64,000 nt of DNA from Dentipellis sp. KUC8613 (taxonomy: Eukaryota > Basidiomycota > Agaricomycetes > Russulales > Hericiaceae), in NCBI GenBank assembly GCA_002286715.1, contig NSJX01000004.1, positions 74,253-138,252 on the forward strand, read 5' to 3'. The position numbers and the translations under genes were made by a program. Positions within the stretch are counted from its first letter, which is position 1. Every line of letters starts with the position of its first letter. Below are positions 35,825-48,708 of this stretch, in pieces. The notes beneath the pieces were generated by a model that was given only the letters and a program-made list of their open reading frames with translations, did not search any database and was not told the DNA's origin.

Positions 35825-37303
35825 TCACCTCCTCCCCGCGCCCCCACCCCCTCCGCCTAACGCCCGCGCAACCGCATCATACACGCCCGACACGCTCCCG
35901 CGCGCGCCCGCGAATTGGAACACGCCGCGCCCGGGCAGCGGCGCCGTCGCGGGCACGCGCAGCGCGGGCGGGATCGTAAGCGCCGGCGGGGGCGAGGGGA
36001 TGTGGCCGAGCCCGAGCGAGCCGCTGGGGGTGTGCCCGAGCCCGAGCGAGCTGTCGTGCGCTAGACGCAGTGAGCCGTCGTGCGCTAGACGCAGTGAGCT
36101 GTCGTGCCCCGCGCGGAGTGAGCCGTCGTGCCCCGCGCGCAGCGACCCGCCGTGCACGTAGCCCCCCAGCACGTCCGACGTGACGGACGGCGTGTCCAGG
36201 TCCACGCGGTCGAAGTGGTCTTCATGTGCGTACTCGTCGTCGTCCAAAGCGGCCTCGGCGCGGCGCTGGCGCGCGAGTGCGGCGGAGGGTGCGGGGCTCG
36301 GTGCGTATACGCTCGGGGTGGGCGCAGGGATGAAGGGCGCCCGCGTGCGTGTGCGGGGCTCGCGGCGGCTCGTGCTCGCCACGAGCGCGTGGATGAGGAG
36401 TGCCTTCTCGAGGTCTGCGTTCGACTGCATCGGCGCGGGTGCGGGTGCGGGTGCGGGCGCGGCGTGCAGGCTGAGCAGGCTCGCGTGGCGCGAGAGCGCG
36501 TTGAGGACCTGCTTGTTCTCGCTCTCGCCGCCGGGGTAGGCGGACGAGGAGAGCGAGGCGGAGGAGGACGCCGCGACGATGCGCGCGTCCTCGGCGCGCT
36601 CGGCGGCGAGCCGCCGGCGGTGGTGCACGCCGAGCGCGCCGGCGCAGAGGAGGACGGCGCCTGCGAGCGAGAGCGGCACGGCGAGCGCGACGGCGGGCGG
36701 GCCGGAGGTGCTCGAGGCGGAGAGGAGCGGGGCCGTGCCGTTCGTGTTGGTGTTGGTGTTGGGCGTGTGCGTGTTTGTGGGCGCGGGGAGCGCGTTGGAG
36801 GCGGAGGCGAAGGGGTCGGATTGGGCGCCGTTGGGGGATTGTGGGGAGGAGGAGGAGGCGCCGGATGGGCTCAAATTGAAGATGGGCGAGGAGGCTGTCT
36901 GCCCGAAGTCGTCCTTCATTGAGAGGTAGTAGCCTGATTCGGCGGTCACGTTCGGGACCATCCTGGTGCGAGACGAGGCCGTATTCAGCTTGAAGTTGGG
37001 GTGCGGGCATTCGGGAAGCGGTGTGCAGACTCACATAGAGATCACGTACGACCCAGCGCTCTCTGAGACCTCGGGCCAGACGGTGGCGCCGCAGCCGCCA
37101 GTGCCGCCTGTGCACAGGCGGAAGGACGGGGACACGGTCTTCTGCGCGGCTTGCCATTTCCCGATGATGGTGTCGCCGGGACCGTACACGTCGCCCGCGG
37201 AGGGGCTGCTCCAGGTGATGCTCGCGGAAGAGTCAGATTGGGATTGGGCGAGCGTGGAACGTGCGGCGAGGAGGCTGACAGCAAGAAGGCAGGCGCGGCA
37301 CAT
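35825..37303 (-). CDS. Kre9/Knh1-like single-pass membrane protein with repeated tail
   Basis: The start MCRACLLAVSLLAARSTLAQ is a signal peptide. The extracellular part, ITWSSPSAGDVYGPGDTI to PIFNLSPSG, has the layout of the Kre9/Knh1-like (Ser/Thr-rich, cell-wall associated) domain: WxSPxxG start, cysteine pair LCTGGTGGCG and YxLSMKDDFGQTxSSPIF end. A Ser/Asn/Thr-rich stalk follows, then one membrane helix (VALAVPLSLAGAVLLCAGAL) and the basic stop-transfer HHRRR. The cytoplasmic tail of about 250 residues contains an 8-residue tandem repeat (DGSLRAGH type) encoded near 36000-36155. One intron lies at 36963-37034, and the end is AGRR followed by TGA at 35825. The membrane anchor and long tail suggest a wall-stress or surface sensor. 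That function is inferred. Confidence 0.75.
36000..36155 (-). repeat. 24-base coding tandem repeat (8-residue unit)
   Basis: Five to six imperfect 24-base units encode consecutive 8-residue repeats of the form (D/G)(G/S)SL(R/G)(A/L)(G/A)H in the cytoplasmic tail of the Kre9/Knh1-like membrane protein. Adjacent units are nearly identical in DNA, which points to recent expansion. Confidence 0.85.
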
Positions 37304-37611
37304 CAAAGAGAGGGTGTACGGTAGAATCGGTTAGGTACACGCGAGGTAATGCAGGGGTGTAGGCAAACGCGGCCAGAGCATGAAGTGAGAGAGGGTGCTT
37401 GGCCGAGCCAGCGGCACAGTGGGGAGAAAGATGGGGTTGGAGAGCAGGTTTGTGGGACTGCGGGCCTGTACACGAGTGATTGTGTTCGGGACTGGTGGTC
37501 GTGATTGGAGCTGGAGGTAAGACAAGCTTCGCCAGACCTGTTGGGCCAAGTAAAACTGAAGACATGGTTTGGATACCTCCTATGTGGATGACTGTCGGCT
37601 TCCGTCACAGA

Positions 37612-38087
37612 CTAAGCTGGCGTAGATGCCGTTGAATCTATCTCCATCTGGACCTGTTGCGTATGGTTTGCGGTCGTCAGCTCTTGCTCCGAGAATTCAG
37701 CTAGTTGTCGTCTGTCATAAAATATTAGTGTGAAGCAACTCGTGTAGTGTGAAAGTACTGCAGAGACGCACCTCTTCTTCTCCTTTAACCGTTCCAGCAT
37801 CGCAATGATCTCGTCCTGCTCTTCGATGAGCAGCTCGCCTCCCGGTAGCACAGTAGCCATTTCTTTCGCGCGCGAGAGAGACTCTTTGAAGTCATTAGTC
37901 TGTCAGAGCCTCAGTCACGAAGGATTTCTCAACAGAGTATTGCATAGTCAACGCACGGCCTGCAGCAGCTCCTGCTTGCTTTGTTGTGTGGTTCCTGTCA
38001 ACTCTGTTCTCCGCGTAAGTTCCAGCACTGTGAGAAGCTTCGGGAGAAGCGACTCGAATGTTGACGACTGCAAGGGTTGGGACGCCA
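37612..38087 (-). CDS. MED9: Mediator subunit 9
   Basis: Probable Med9/Cse2 subunit of the RNA polymerase II Mediator middle module. Three short exons give about 115 residues. Exon 1 is MASQPLQSSTFESLLPKLL to SKQELLQA. Exon 2 is TNDFKESLSRAKEMATVLPG through ELLIEEQDEIIAMLERLKEKK. Exon 3 is RQLAEFSEQELTTANH to the end (TAG at 37612). The FKxxLxxAxxxxxxLPG segment followed by Q-x(6)-L-x(2)-L-x(3)-K, and two predicted coiled coils, match the Med9 family in order and size. The sequence family is short and divergent, so the call rests on layout rather than a catalytic motif. It is divergent with the F-box gene at 38324, with 236 bases between starts. Confidence 0.7.
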
Positions 38088-38323
38088 TAATCGGTACTTC
38101 GTAGCGGTAGGGTTCAAGTCCGCTAACGCCGTAACTCAGGCTGGTACCTTGAGAGTGCACAGCCACAGGAGGTTGTTTGGATCAGAGGCTGTTGCCAAAC
38201 AGTTGACACGTCCTCCGACGCGCCCGCGGGACAATATATTCAAGTCAACCTTTGACAGCGACAACTCCCATCTTCACCTTCACCTTCACCTTTCTTTCCC
38301 AGGTCATCAGTCACTCCGAGGAG

Positions 38324-39665
38324 ATGCCGAACTTACCTGTAGAGCTATGCTCTATGGTAGTTGAAGAGATCAAGTCCAGAAAAGACCTTTGCAGTATTCG
38401 GGCCGTCAACAGGACCTTCCATGCGCTGGCAACTCCAAAAGTCTTTCATACGCTGTATCTGTGTGGGTCGTTACGCGCCTTGAGCTATGGGCGAGGTATT
38501 ATGCGAGACTTTGCGCCATGCGTGACCAAGCTTTTCTACAACGGTTGCAGGGGATATTTTCCGGGTGAATACTACCACTCCAGCAGCAGTATGCCTCCTA
38601 GTTCTCCTCCGCACTGGTGGTTTCGGCTTACTTACGTCCATTGTTACAATCTCAGAAGATCGTTGCATCTGCGAATGCCTTTGCGGACGCCACTGTAAAA
38701 ATGTTTGCGAATGTCCCAATTCTCCGGCCTTCACCCATGAAGACGATCATACACGACAAACGTTCACTCTTGTGCATAAATTGTCTTCCTTAAAAAAGCT
38801 TGCTTTGACTTTCGACTCGGATCCCGAGTACACTGACATACAGCGGATTGTCATCGAGAGTCTCGTGCAGCAGCCACTTTCGACGAACATCGACACTCTC
38901 GTATTGAACAACCTCCATCCGGACTTTTTCAATGCATACAACAATCCGGAGTTCTATGATCTCATCAGCCAGCTTTCATACCTCAAGATCACTATACGGG
39001 CTAGGAAATTCAACTCCCTCGAGAACCCCCTTTGGGGCCGCGCTATGGAGGATGCCATATTTCTTCCGTGTAGTGTGTCGGGCCGTTTGACCTCTCTCAC
39101 CCTTGCTTGTAAGAGCACCTGGTATCCAAGCGTTCCGCCCTTTTCCACACTCGAACTTCCCAATCTCACATATCTTTCCCTCACCCGGTTCATGTTCGAC
39201 GATTGTAGTGGCATCGACAAATTCATCATCGAACACGGCGAAACGATCCGAACCCTTAAGCTCATCCTTTGCCCATTGCTGATCATTCGGGAGCCAAGCT
39301 CGGGAGATGCGCTCACTACGTGGAAGGAAGTCTTTGAACCCATGGCAGCCGCACTCGAGCATGTTCTGAAATTGACACTTAAGACCGGCGCCACTGGTTA
39401 CATCTCTGACATGGCACAGGCATATGTCGAAAAAACCAAGCATGGTGTGGAGTTCATGGATGATCACGAGCTACCCGCGAATTGTGTCGATGATTGGTTG
39501 ACACTACAAGACTTTCGGGAGGCTGTTGAGGCCAGAGTTGGAGGACATTACGACTATGACGGGAATAGTGATGAAGAAGGTCAGTAATAACCTTGTCTGC
39601 TTGAACTTAGTGCTAATAATGACTTCCTCTACTTGTTAGATTTTGATGGCCGGTCAAAGAGTTGA
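38324..39665 (+). CDS. F-box/LRR-type protein
   Basis: F-box at the N-terminus: MPNLPVELCSMVVEEIKSRK then LCSIRAVNRTFHALATPKVF. Leu-rich repeat-like sequence follows (LTSLTLACKSTWYP, LELPNLTYLSLTRFMFDD). An intron of about 95 bases joins GCRGYFP to EDRCICECL in phase. A final intron (GTCAGT donor at about 39582, TTAG acceptor at 39638-39639) joins DGNSDEE to DFDGRSKS, ending TGA at 39663-39665. The segment ELPNLTYLSLTRFMFDD to WKEVFEPMAAALEHVLKL is homologous to FPSLHTLSLRWLFFD to WDRLACAMDHLVRV in the F-box gene at 23348-24519. tRNA-Lys copy 4 starts 174 bases after the stop. Likely an SCF substrate receptor of unknown target. Confidence 0.8.
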
Positions 39666-39839
39666 GAAGTGTTCACTATGGACGATGCTCAAGTTCATGT
39701 TATTGATCACGATCCTCGCAGAGAAATGAAGTGACACTGTTGTCGATAACTTCCCGGTCCATTGGGATCCTTCTGCGCTATGCTGGTCACTTCAGTGATC
39801 CTCATAGACTTGGGTAGTAAGTCGGCCCATCAACACGTG

Positions 39840-39938
39840 GCCCGCCTAGCTCAATCGGATAGAGCGTCAGACTCTTAGGCGGGTTGATTCCACCTGTTCG
39901 GAATCTGAAGGCTGCGAGTTCGACCCTCGCGGTGGGCT
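39840..39938 (+). tRNA. tRNA-Lys(CUU), 25-nt intron (copy 4)
   Basis: Plus-strand copy of 99 bases with the same 74-base mature sequence and anticodon CTT. The 25-nt intron starts GGCGGGTTGATTCC and ends TTCGGA, more diverged than between copies 2 and 3. TTTT at about 39943-39946 is the Pol III terminator. Confidence 0.95.
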
Positions 39939-40225
39939 AATTGTTTTGTGCCGGAGAGCATTTCGACCTTCTGAACAAAGGAAGTGTGACCTGTAGTGCA
40001 TCACACTCAGGCTGAGTTCAATTGCAGGCCACGAATTTTGCAAGGATCTAAACAGCAGAACAATGAACTCCTGGTCCTACATTCAAGTTCAACAAACTCA
40101 GCGGAGTGTTTGATAAAATACATTTCGAATTCATCTATGTCGTAGAAGATCATCCTGAGTGCCAGAATAAGTTACAGAATACCTGCCCGTCAGCCAAATG
40201 TCCCCAAAAATAGTAGATAATGTCC

Positions 40226-41918
40226 TCAAACAGCCTGGACATCCACTCGTATCTCCTCCTTCGGCGTTCCCGAGCTCCCACTACTATCGTCCGTCGCCGG
40301 CGTGTCTTTTTCCGCCCCTACGAATATCGTCTCGTGATTTGCCGTATTCCTGGTGCCAATGAAGGAGATATCCGTAGCCATGGAGCGATGCGGTGCGAAG
40401 CGGATGCCTGTGGATCTGCTCTGCGAGCTGGGACCAGAAGAATGTTGTTCGTGAACAGTCTCGATCACGCTGTCGAACCCCTTCCCCATCCCCACTCGCA
40501 CGACCAGCAACGTTGGAGATATCACCTATTGCAAGAACAGTGAGCAGGGATCAAGTGGTGCATATAAATAAAGGCAGCTGACCGTGAGGATCAAACTGAC
40601 TTCGGTGACCGCGGTCTGGTGCGCAGCGATCAGCTCAACGAGAAAAGCAGCACTAGGATGTGCATAAGATACTCACATTGAGATAAGCATTCTCGCTGTT
40701 GTTCGTGCTGATGACAATTATACCAGATACTGCGAGCAAGAGGCCAGACTCTATGCTACAATTTCGCAGCATGAATGACGGGTCAAAAACCCAAACCAAA
40801 CAAAATTCCTTACATCATGGACATCGCAGTGCGATACCGAAGTCCAGCTGCCTTTCCTAGTGTCTTCTCGAGTTGTCGGGCCAAGTACCATATCCGTGAA
40901 ACTAGAATCAGATGAACAAGCTGATTGCTGGAGAACAAGGCTCAATTGACATACCGATGAGCAGAGTCGCTATGATATTAGTCGCGAGACTGAGGCTATT
41001 GGCGGATATTTCCATGGTGACCTGCCAACTTGCGATTGCGTCAAATTGGCTTGCGTGCCCCGTGCCGTTGCGCACGAGTGAGTAAAATCGGGAGCTGTAG
41101 ACGATCCCCACGATGCTTGTTGCTATGCACGGAAGCAGGTCTCAGTTCAGTATTCTTGGCGCGAGAAGGAGAGGACATGCCGACGGTAGCAAGTAACAGC
41201 GCGACTAATGGAAGCGAAATCCATCGCCGGTGGGGCCAGAGAACCATACAGCGATATATCTAGGAACGAGGTCAACTACACGCGTGGCCGGGTTACCCGA
41301 GCTGCAGCGCACCAAGATTCCGTCCGCAATAAAACTTTACAAGGAAACGTCAGACCGAGAATCACTCGAAAATGCGGTGCGTAGCGACATACCTCATGAC
41401 AGTAGACGCAGCCTCCTCGACACAATTCAACAGGTCCCATCGAATTGCCTCGGTCTGCCTCTGCTGGGGGTCTAGACCCGTAAAACACGCTACAATGGAG
41501 CCGTCTTGCAAGTAGCTGGTGGCGAGGGTGTAGGGCGCGACCACGATCCTCGCCAGCTCGAGCCCGATGTACGCCGTCGTCACGACGAACAGTGCAATCG
41601 ATGTGCTTAGGTAGAAGGCATTTGGGCGCTGGTACACGAGCATGTACACCGACCCCGCAAATAACGCGACATAGAGTCCTACGAACAGTTTAGCTGAGGC
41701 GACGAACCTACGGAATCCTAGGCATGCGTACCATAAAGCACAGTCTCAACCTGTATGAGGTCGATTATGATAAGCAAGGATCGCCCGCTGACGACCTGTT
41801 TGCGTAACGTACCCAAAGAAGCCCCAACAATGCCTAAAAGGAATAATACAACGTCAGCAGATCGATAACTCAGAGAGGTATATGGAAAACATACGCCGTA
41901 GAACTGCTGCCCACACAT
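40226..41918 (-). CDS. Orphan 7TM fungal membrane protein (copy A)
   Basis: Multi-exon integral membrane protein of a family common in Agaricomycetes with no assigned function. The start MCGQQFYG is spliced to ALLGLLW and VETVLYG to form the first helix. Next come LYVALFAGSVYMLVYQR, FYLSTSIALFVVTTAYIGLE, the loop to WDLLNCVEEAASTVMR, then IYRCMVLWPHRR (the family's IYRCxxxW at the end of helix 4) and WISLPLVALLLATVG. Further helices follow, with SANSLSLATNIIATLLIG and LLLAVSGIIVISTNN. The C-terminal cytosolic tail is Ser/Thr-rich and ends RVDVQAV (TGA at 40226). About nine exons. Seven helices and a short N-terminus resemble receptors, but no GPCR signature motif is present. Confidence 0.72.
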
Positions 41919-42976
41919 CGTGATGGTGCGGATGTGCAGCACGTAGAACCCAAAAGGAATGGTTCGGAGATAGTCCAGCCTTTATACATTCGATACTTTG
42001 GCTCCATCCTCCTTGGCGGATGACTTGAATGTTGGGCCTTGCCGGAATTAGACGAGAAGATCGCGCCTCGCCGGCGTTCGTTCTGAATGGCTCATTTGCA
42101 AGTGATGGACCTGATTTCTCGGTCAGTCAATGCCTGTCCCCGGTACAGCCTTACATAGACTGGAGAATATGAACATGCCCTGCATCGCCTTTTCAACGCA
42201 CGCACGGTCAGGATGGCATTGGGGGACAACGCAATGGACAGGCATAAAGGTGAACATATATCAATTCATCCTGGCGTTGGGGGCTACACGATGGTCAGAC
42301 ACATATATGTTTACCAACACCCCTCCAGCAGGCATCGGACGTCCCGGCTGATGAGCTTCTGCTTGAGATAGCTTCGGTGTCTAAGAGCAGGCGAGGGCAC
42401 AGGGCGTTCACCCGTCGGATAGGGCAATGAAACGCTCCCTGGCTCCCGAGGACGTATCCGCAACCAGTTTCCGAAGGTAGGTGAAGCCTTGTGCCTCAAT
42501 ATATGGTCGATGAAGTAGGAGATACCTAATACATCTGCGCGTCAGCGCTAAGTCAGCGTTAAGCATTTCATGACAAGAATTACTCACCTTCTCAGGGGTT
42601 CGTCTTTTAATGGTACGCATTGGTACGTTGATAAGATGGCTGTGAAAGAACTTGATGTTGGCGTCTGCTATTCAAACAGATGACAGCAATCTATGCATCG
42701 CCATGCACTGTTGTACAGAAGCATGCACTCCGATGGCGCGGAAGCCCAGTGTCGATTATCGAGAAGTACGACCTGAAGACACGAAGCTTCGAGTATATTG
42801 ATACCGAGGAATGTACAATGACCGGGTTTGACCATACACCGGCGATTGTCGACTATTAACGGAAGTGTGTGCAACAGAAGAGACGACGCGTGATGCAATT
42901 GCAAACCAAGCCGACACCTTCATAATCATAAGTATGTTCAAGTTATTCTCGCCCTCAGGGAAAGAAGAAAAAGTCA
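41919..42976. other. Intergenic region
   Basis: About 1.06 kb between the 7TM copy A start and the tRNA-Thr terminator. No coding exon supported. Confidence 0.4.
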
Positions 42977-43081
42977 TGCCACGTACCCGGATTGAACGAA
43001 TGACCTTCCCATGTCAGCTGGCTCGGTGCGAACACCGCAACCGCCTACAAGTGGGACGCGCTACCACTACGCCAACGCGGC
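42977..43081 (-). tRNA. tRNA-Thr(UGU) with 33-nt intron
   Basis: Cloverleaf on the minus strand: acceptor GCCGCGT with ACGTGGC and discriminator A, D arm GCGTAGTGGTAGCGC, and anticodon stem TCCCA with TGGGA. The loop starts CTTGTA, so the anticodon is TGT. The T arm is ATTCG-TTCAATC-CGGGT with two G-T pairs. A 33-nt intron (GGCGG to TGAC) follows position 37. Mature length is 72 and gene length 105. A TTTTT terminator follows immediately. Confidence 0.88.
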
Positions 43082-43663
43082 TATGTCACAAGAAGCTCAG
43101 AAAGCATTTTGGAAGTGATCCACAAGGGTTTTTGCTTGGAAATACTATAAGAGGAGCCACGACTGGGATCCGGAAGCCTCGATGTCTTTGCGCTCGAGAG
43201 ATATCCTACCGGTGCGGCTGGTAGGTGACCGACTGGTCGACTCTGACATGTTCTCGCGACGCGTTATGATCACGGTTGCAAATTACTTCCACCAGCCGCT
43301 GCACAAGACTCAACAATATTAATCACAGCCCTACTCAAGTGGTTCTTACACAGTCCTGGAAATGCAGAAGATCCGATATGACATGAATGCTGGGCGCAGT
43401 CGCTTCAACAATAATATGGTATAGCTTTGATTGCATCTCTAAGGATCAACGAAGATATACCTATCTGGTACTTACCGTTTTCTACGAAGGTTTCTGTGGA
43501 AAGTCGATCCGACAGCTAGTCGTCCCACGCTCTAACAGCGTGCACCTTCATCTCTTCCAAGCGTATAACGGCAGTGAGAGATGAGGTTATCTTCATTTCC
43601 CTACCACCTACTGACGAGTCTGACAGCTCCAACGATCCTTTCTGTCGCTATACACTACCGATA
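43082..43663. other. Intergenic region
   Basis: About 580 bases upstream of the F-box-like gene, presumed promoter. An in-frame ATG at 43574 could add 30 residues to that gene. Nothing else recognised. Confidence 0.4.
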
Positions 43664-45282
43664 ATGTCGATCATCCCTGGCCTCAACGACGATTGTGCAT
43701 CCATAACCATAGGTTTCTTGGACACTCCATCGCTGCTATCCATGGCTACCACCTCTCGCGCGGCCCTTGCTTCTGTTCGCCTATGCCTTGTCCGTGATGT
43801 CTGTTTCGAAACCGACCAAAATGCGATTTCCTTTCTCACTTTCGTCATTACACACACTCTCGAAGCTGCAATGCGTACCTTCCGCTTCACAGCGTGGGAT
43901 GGCGGTCTTAAAGCCCTTTGGCCGAACCTTCTGGCGGACGTTCTTACTCGGGCGACACAACTGACTTGGCTCGAGTTGTGGCCAGAGCGCGCCTTTCCGC
44001 CCTGCTTCTTCGACGCGGTCATCAATCGCACACCCGCCCTCACGCGCCTACATATCAAGAGTTACGACATGGAGTGGGTCATGGCATTGCAAGGTATCAG
44101 GGGGCTTTCGGTCATCTCTTTGACCATGAATCCAGGCAGAATCTCCTCCGAGGAAGTGGCATCCAGAATGGGGATGGTAGAGACTGTCCTTGCTGACAAT
44201 GCAGACACTCTGGAGGATGTGAGCCTTTCGACCGTCTGCGACCTCTTCGAAATCGAGGGAAAACGGATCCGACTCGTCCTCGGCGAAATCAGGTATCCGC
44301 ACGTCACTAGATTGACGCTCCAGAACCTTTCCTTCGACCTCGCGGATATCAACCGCCATTTCCCTATTATACAACGCTTCGCAGTAGGCCGCAGTACCAT
44401 GCCAGTAGACAATTCGGGCGCTAGGCTGGTGTGGCCAATATTGACGACCCTGGTAGCACCGCAAAGTCTACTCGTGCCCATGCTGGCGCACAGTGACTGC
44501 CCATCGCTGCACTGTCTCGTCGTTCGCAGCAACTTTGACCCGTTGCCCGATCTGCGCATAAATGAAACGCTAGATAGCATGCGCGTGTTCAATGGTGTTC
44601 AAGAGTTATCGTTTACCATCCCGGTGAGGAATCCTCGCGCAGACAATTCTGCGGCGTCATTCCTTTGGCAAGTACTAGGGAGCGTGCCACATGTGCGAAA
44701 GCTGGATATACACCTCGATTTAATCTTTGACCGCGCAGAATTTATCCATCTGGTGCGTGCAGTCTTATCCCGAGCACACACGAACTGATTGCGGAATATG
44801 CACCTTCCTCACAGGCCAGTTTGACGCCCGACACCATGCCCTGGTCGTACGCTTTCAAGCGGCTCACTTTCCTTTCACTGTCGATGTGTGCCGAAAACTA
44901 CACCGGTATGGACATGAATATCCAGAGATTTGCCAAAGTCTGGTTCACTGCCTGCCCCAATCTGACCGATATACGGTTACATATATTTCCCATGGAGATC
45001 TCTTGGAAACGACACAGGACTATCGAGGACAATGGCCACCAGCAAAGCCTTGTGGTTCCGTCCCGTCGTCTCAATTACGTATGGACACAGATCAACGACG
45101 AGGTCTCCGCGTTTGGGCCTCGGTCCTTGCCTGCATGTTGTCAAGGACGGTAAGTTTTGGGTTCTCGAGATACTGTAAGACCACTCAGAACTCACGGCTG
45201 CGGTTGCAGTCATAACGCTGAAAGGGATGATATATATTTTGAGGACGAACCAGAGATTCGCGAATTCTCACTGCGAGCATGA
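43664..45282 (+). CDS. F-box-like/LRR protein
   Basis: N-terminus MSIIPGLNDDCASITIGFLD then TPSLLSMATTSRAALASVR is a degenerate F-box. Leu-rich repeat-like sequence follows (LTWLELWPERAFPPCFFDAV, ALTRLHIKSYDMEWV, VTRLTLQNLSFDLADINRHF, CPSLHCLVVRSNF). Exon 1 runs to 44752, then a 62-base intron (44753-44814), and exon 2 begins ASLTPDTMPWSYAFKRL. A further GTAAGT donor at about 45151 and a TTGCAG acceptor ending 45209 give a last exon, HNAERDDIYFEDEPEIREFS, ending TGA at 45280-45282. Without that splice the protein stops at 45153. The phase agreement and acidic C-terminus favour the longer form. ATG 43664 is preferred over 43574 because it begins the recognisable domain. It is a different subfamily from the two other F-box genes. 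Confidence 0.7.
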
Positions 45283-45591
45283 CTGGAGGGTATAGGATGC
45301 ATTTGGACATGAGAGGGCGCAGAAATAATCGTATTATCAGTCCATTCACGCGCGTACTGTACGGTACACGCGCAAACAATTTAGTCAATTCCTGAACCTG
45401 CGTATGGCATGTCCCAAGCCGATGTGGTAGGCTCAGGCTCCATTCATCTCGTTGGTGTGGTGCGCAGAAGAAATGTGCTGGGAACAGACATTTCCAAGCA
45501 TCTTCTACGCACAATCCCAAATCGCAAGGCCCCAAAAATCAGCTACAAAAAAGGTGGAACATAGAAAACCTTTTGTTACAAAATCAACAGT

Positions 45592-47625
<2,034 letters not shown>

Positions 47626-48011
47626 GCCAGGAAGTGTCGGAAGTCGCAGACAGCGCAAACAAGCCACTCGGCGGAACAAAGGGTGTTGTATAGAAGTTAG
47701 AACAGCCGGTGTACAGACCGTTGTGGTCAAGATTAAGTATATCTAAAACTAGTGAAGACAATAATGTCCCGTCGTCTGACCGGGATCAAACCGAAAAGGT
47801 GGACAATGGCTTGCTCATGGGAATTAGTCCATTACAATATCGACTCAGCGCACCCAGTTGGCGAAGCTGCTGCATATCGGATGATAGATGGTAGCTCGGG
47901 GAAATATACATGCGAGCATGGAGGGCCTGGCGTGATATTGGTCGTAGGATAGGGGGGACATGCGACATAGCATAGAGGATACAGACAAATGACGATGAGC
48001 AGACATCATAT

Positions 48012-48708
48012 TTACTCCTTCGCCTCCTCGTGCTCGACGGCGATGATTGCCTGCCTCTTCTCCAACACACGAGCAGCACGACGCTCCCGGGCAGCCTAGA
48101 TAGTGCGATAAGCGACCAGCGATCACCTACATCCCCACAGCTACGTACCTTGTTCTTGACACGGCGAGCCTCCATCTGGTCGGAAAGGACCTTGGTACGG
48201 GTCTTCTCCGCCTTAGCTTTGTGGATGTACTCCATCAACACACGCTTGTTCTTGAAGACATTTCCCTTGGCCTTCTGGTAGAGCGAGTGGTACCTGCATC
48301 CGCCAAACTCAGTCAGGTCGAGCGGCAGATTGTAAGATAGATATGTACTCACAGGTGCTTGTCAATCTTGCCAGCCTCCCGGTACTTCCTCAACAACCGC
48401 CTCAGCACACGCTGTCTCCTCATCCAGAGCACCTTCACGGGCATACGCGCATCAGCGGTACCCTTCCTTTTACCCACACCGGTGTGTCTGCCCTTGCGCT
48501 TCGCGGCGAGGAGATCGAGGGTACGTGCGCGCGAGTGGACGGTGGTGGGCTTGACGATGATACGCCCATCCTTGATGAGCTTCTTGACGTGCGTGCGCGA
48601 GTTCGCATTGCCAATCTCAGACTGCTCGTTGGGGTCCAGCCAGATTTTGCGCTTGCCGACGCCGGCGACGGATGCGGCGAGCCGCTTTTGCGAGCGAAGG
48701 TTGACCAT
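48012..48708 (-). CDS. RPL19: 60S ribosomal protein L19 (eL19)
   Basis: Structural protein of the large ribosomal subunit. The start is [20 protein letters not shown], with [63 protein letters not shown] and [13 protein letters not shown] all conserved in eL19. Exon 2 carries [20 protein letters not shown]. Exon 3 encodes the long basic C-terminal helix [20 protein letters not shown] and ends HEEAKE (TAA at 48012-48014). Two introns, about 48295-48352 and 48095-48148. Length is normal, about 197 residues. Confidence 0.97.

Noticed and set aside
36128..37157. Long frames on both strands over the Kre9/Knh1-like gene
   Set aside because: The frame chosen has a signal peptide, a membrane helix and an in-phase intron. 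The others are Arg/Ala-rich shadows.
38108..38140. GGTTCAAGTCC, resembling a tRNA B box
   Set aside because: The flanking bases do not form a T stem and no A box or acceptor stem can be found at the right distance.
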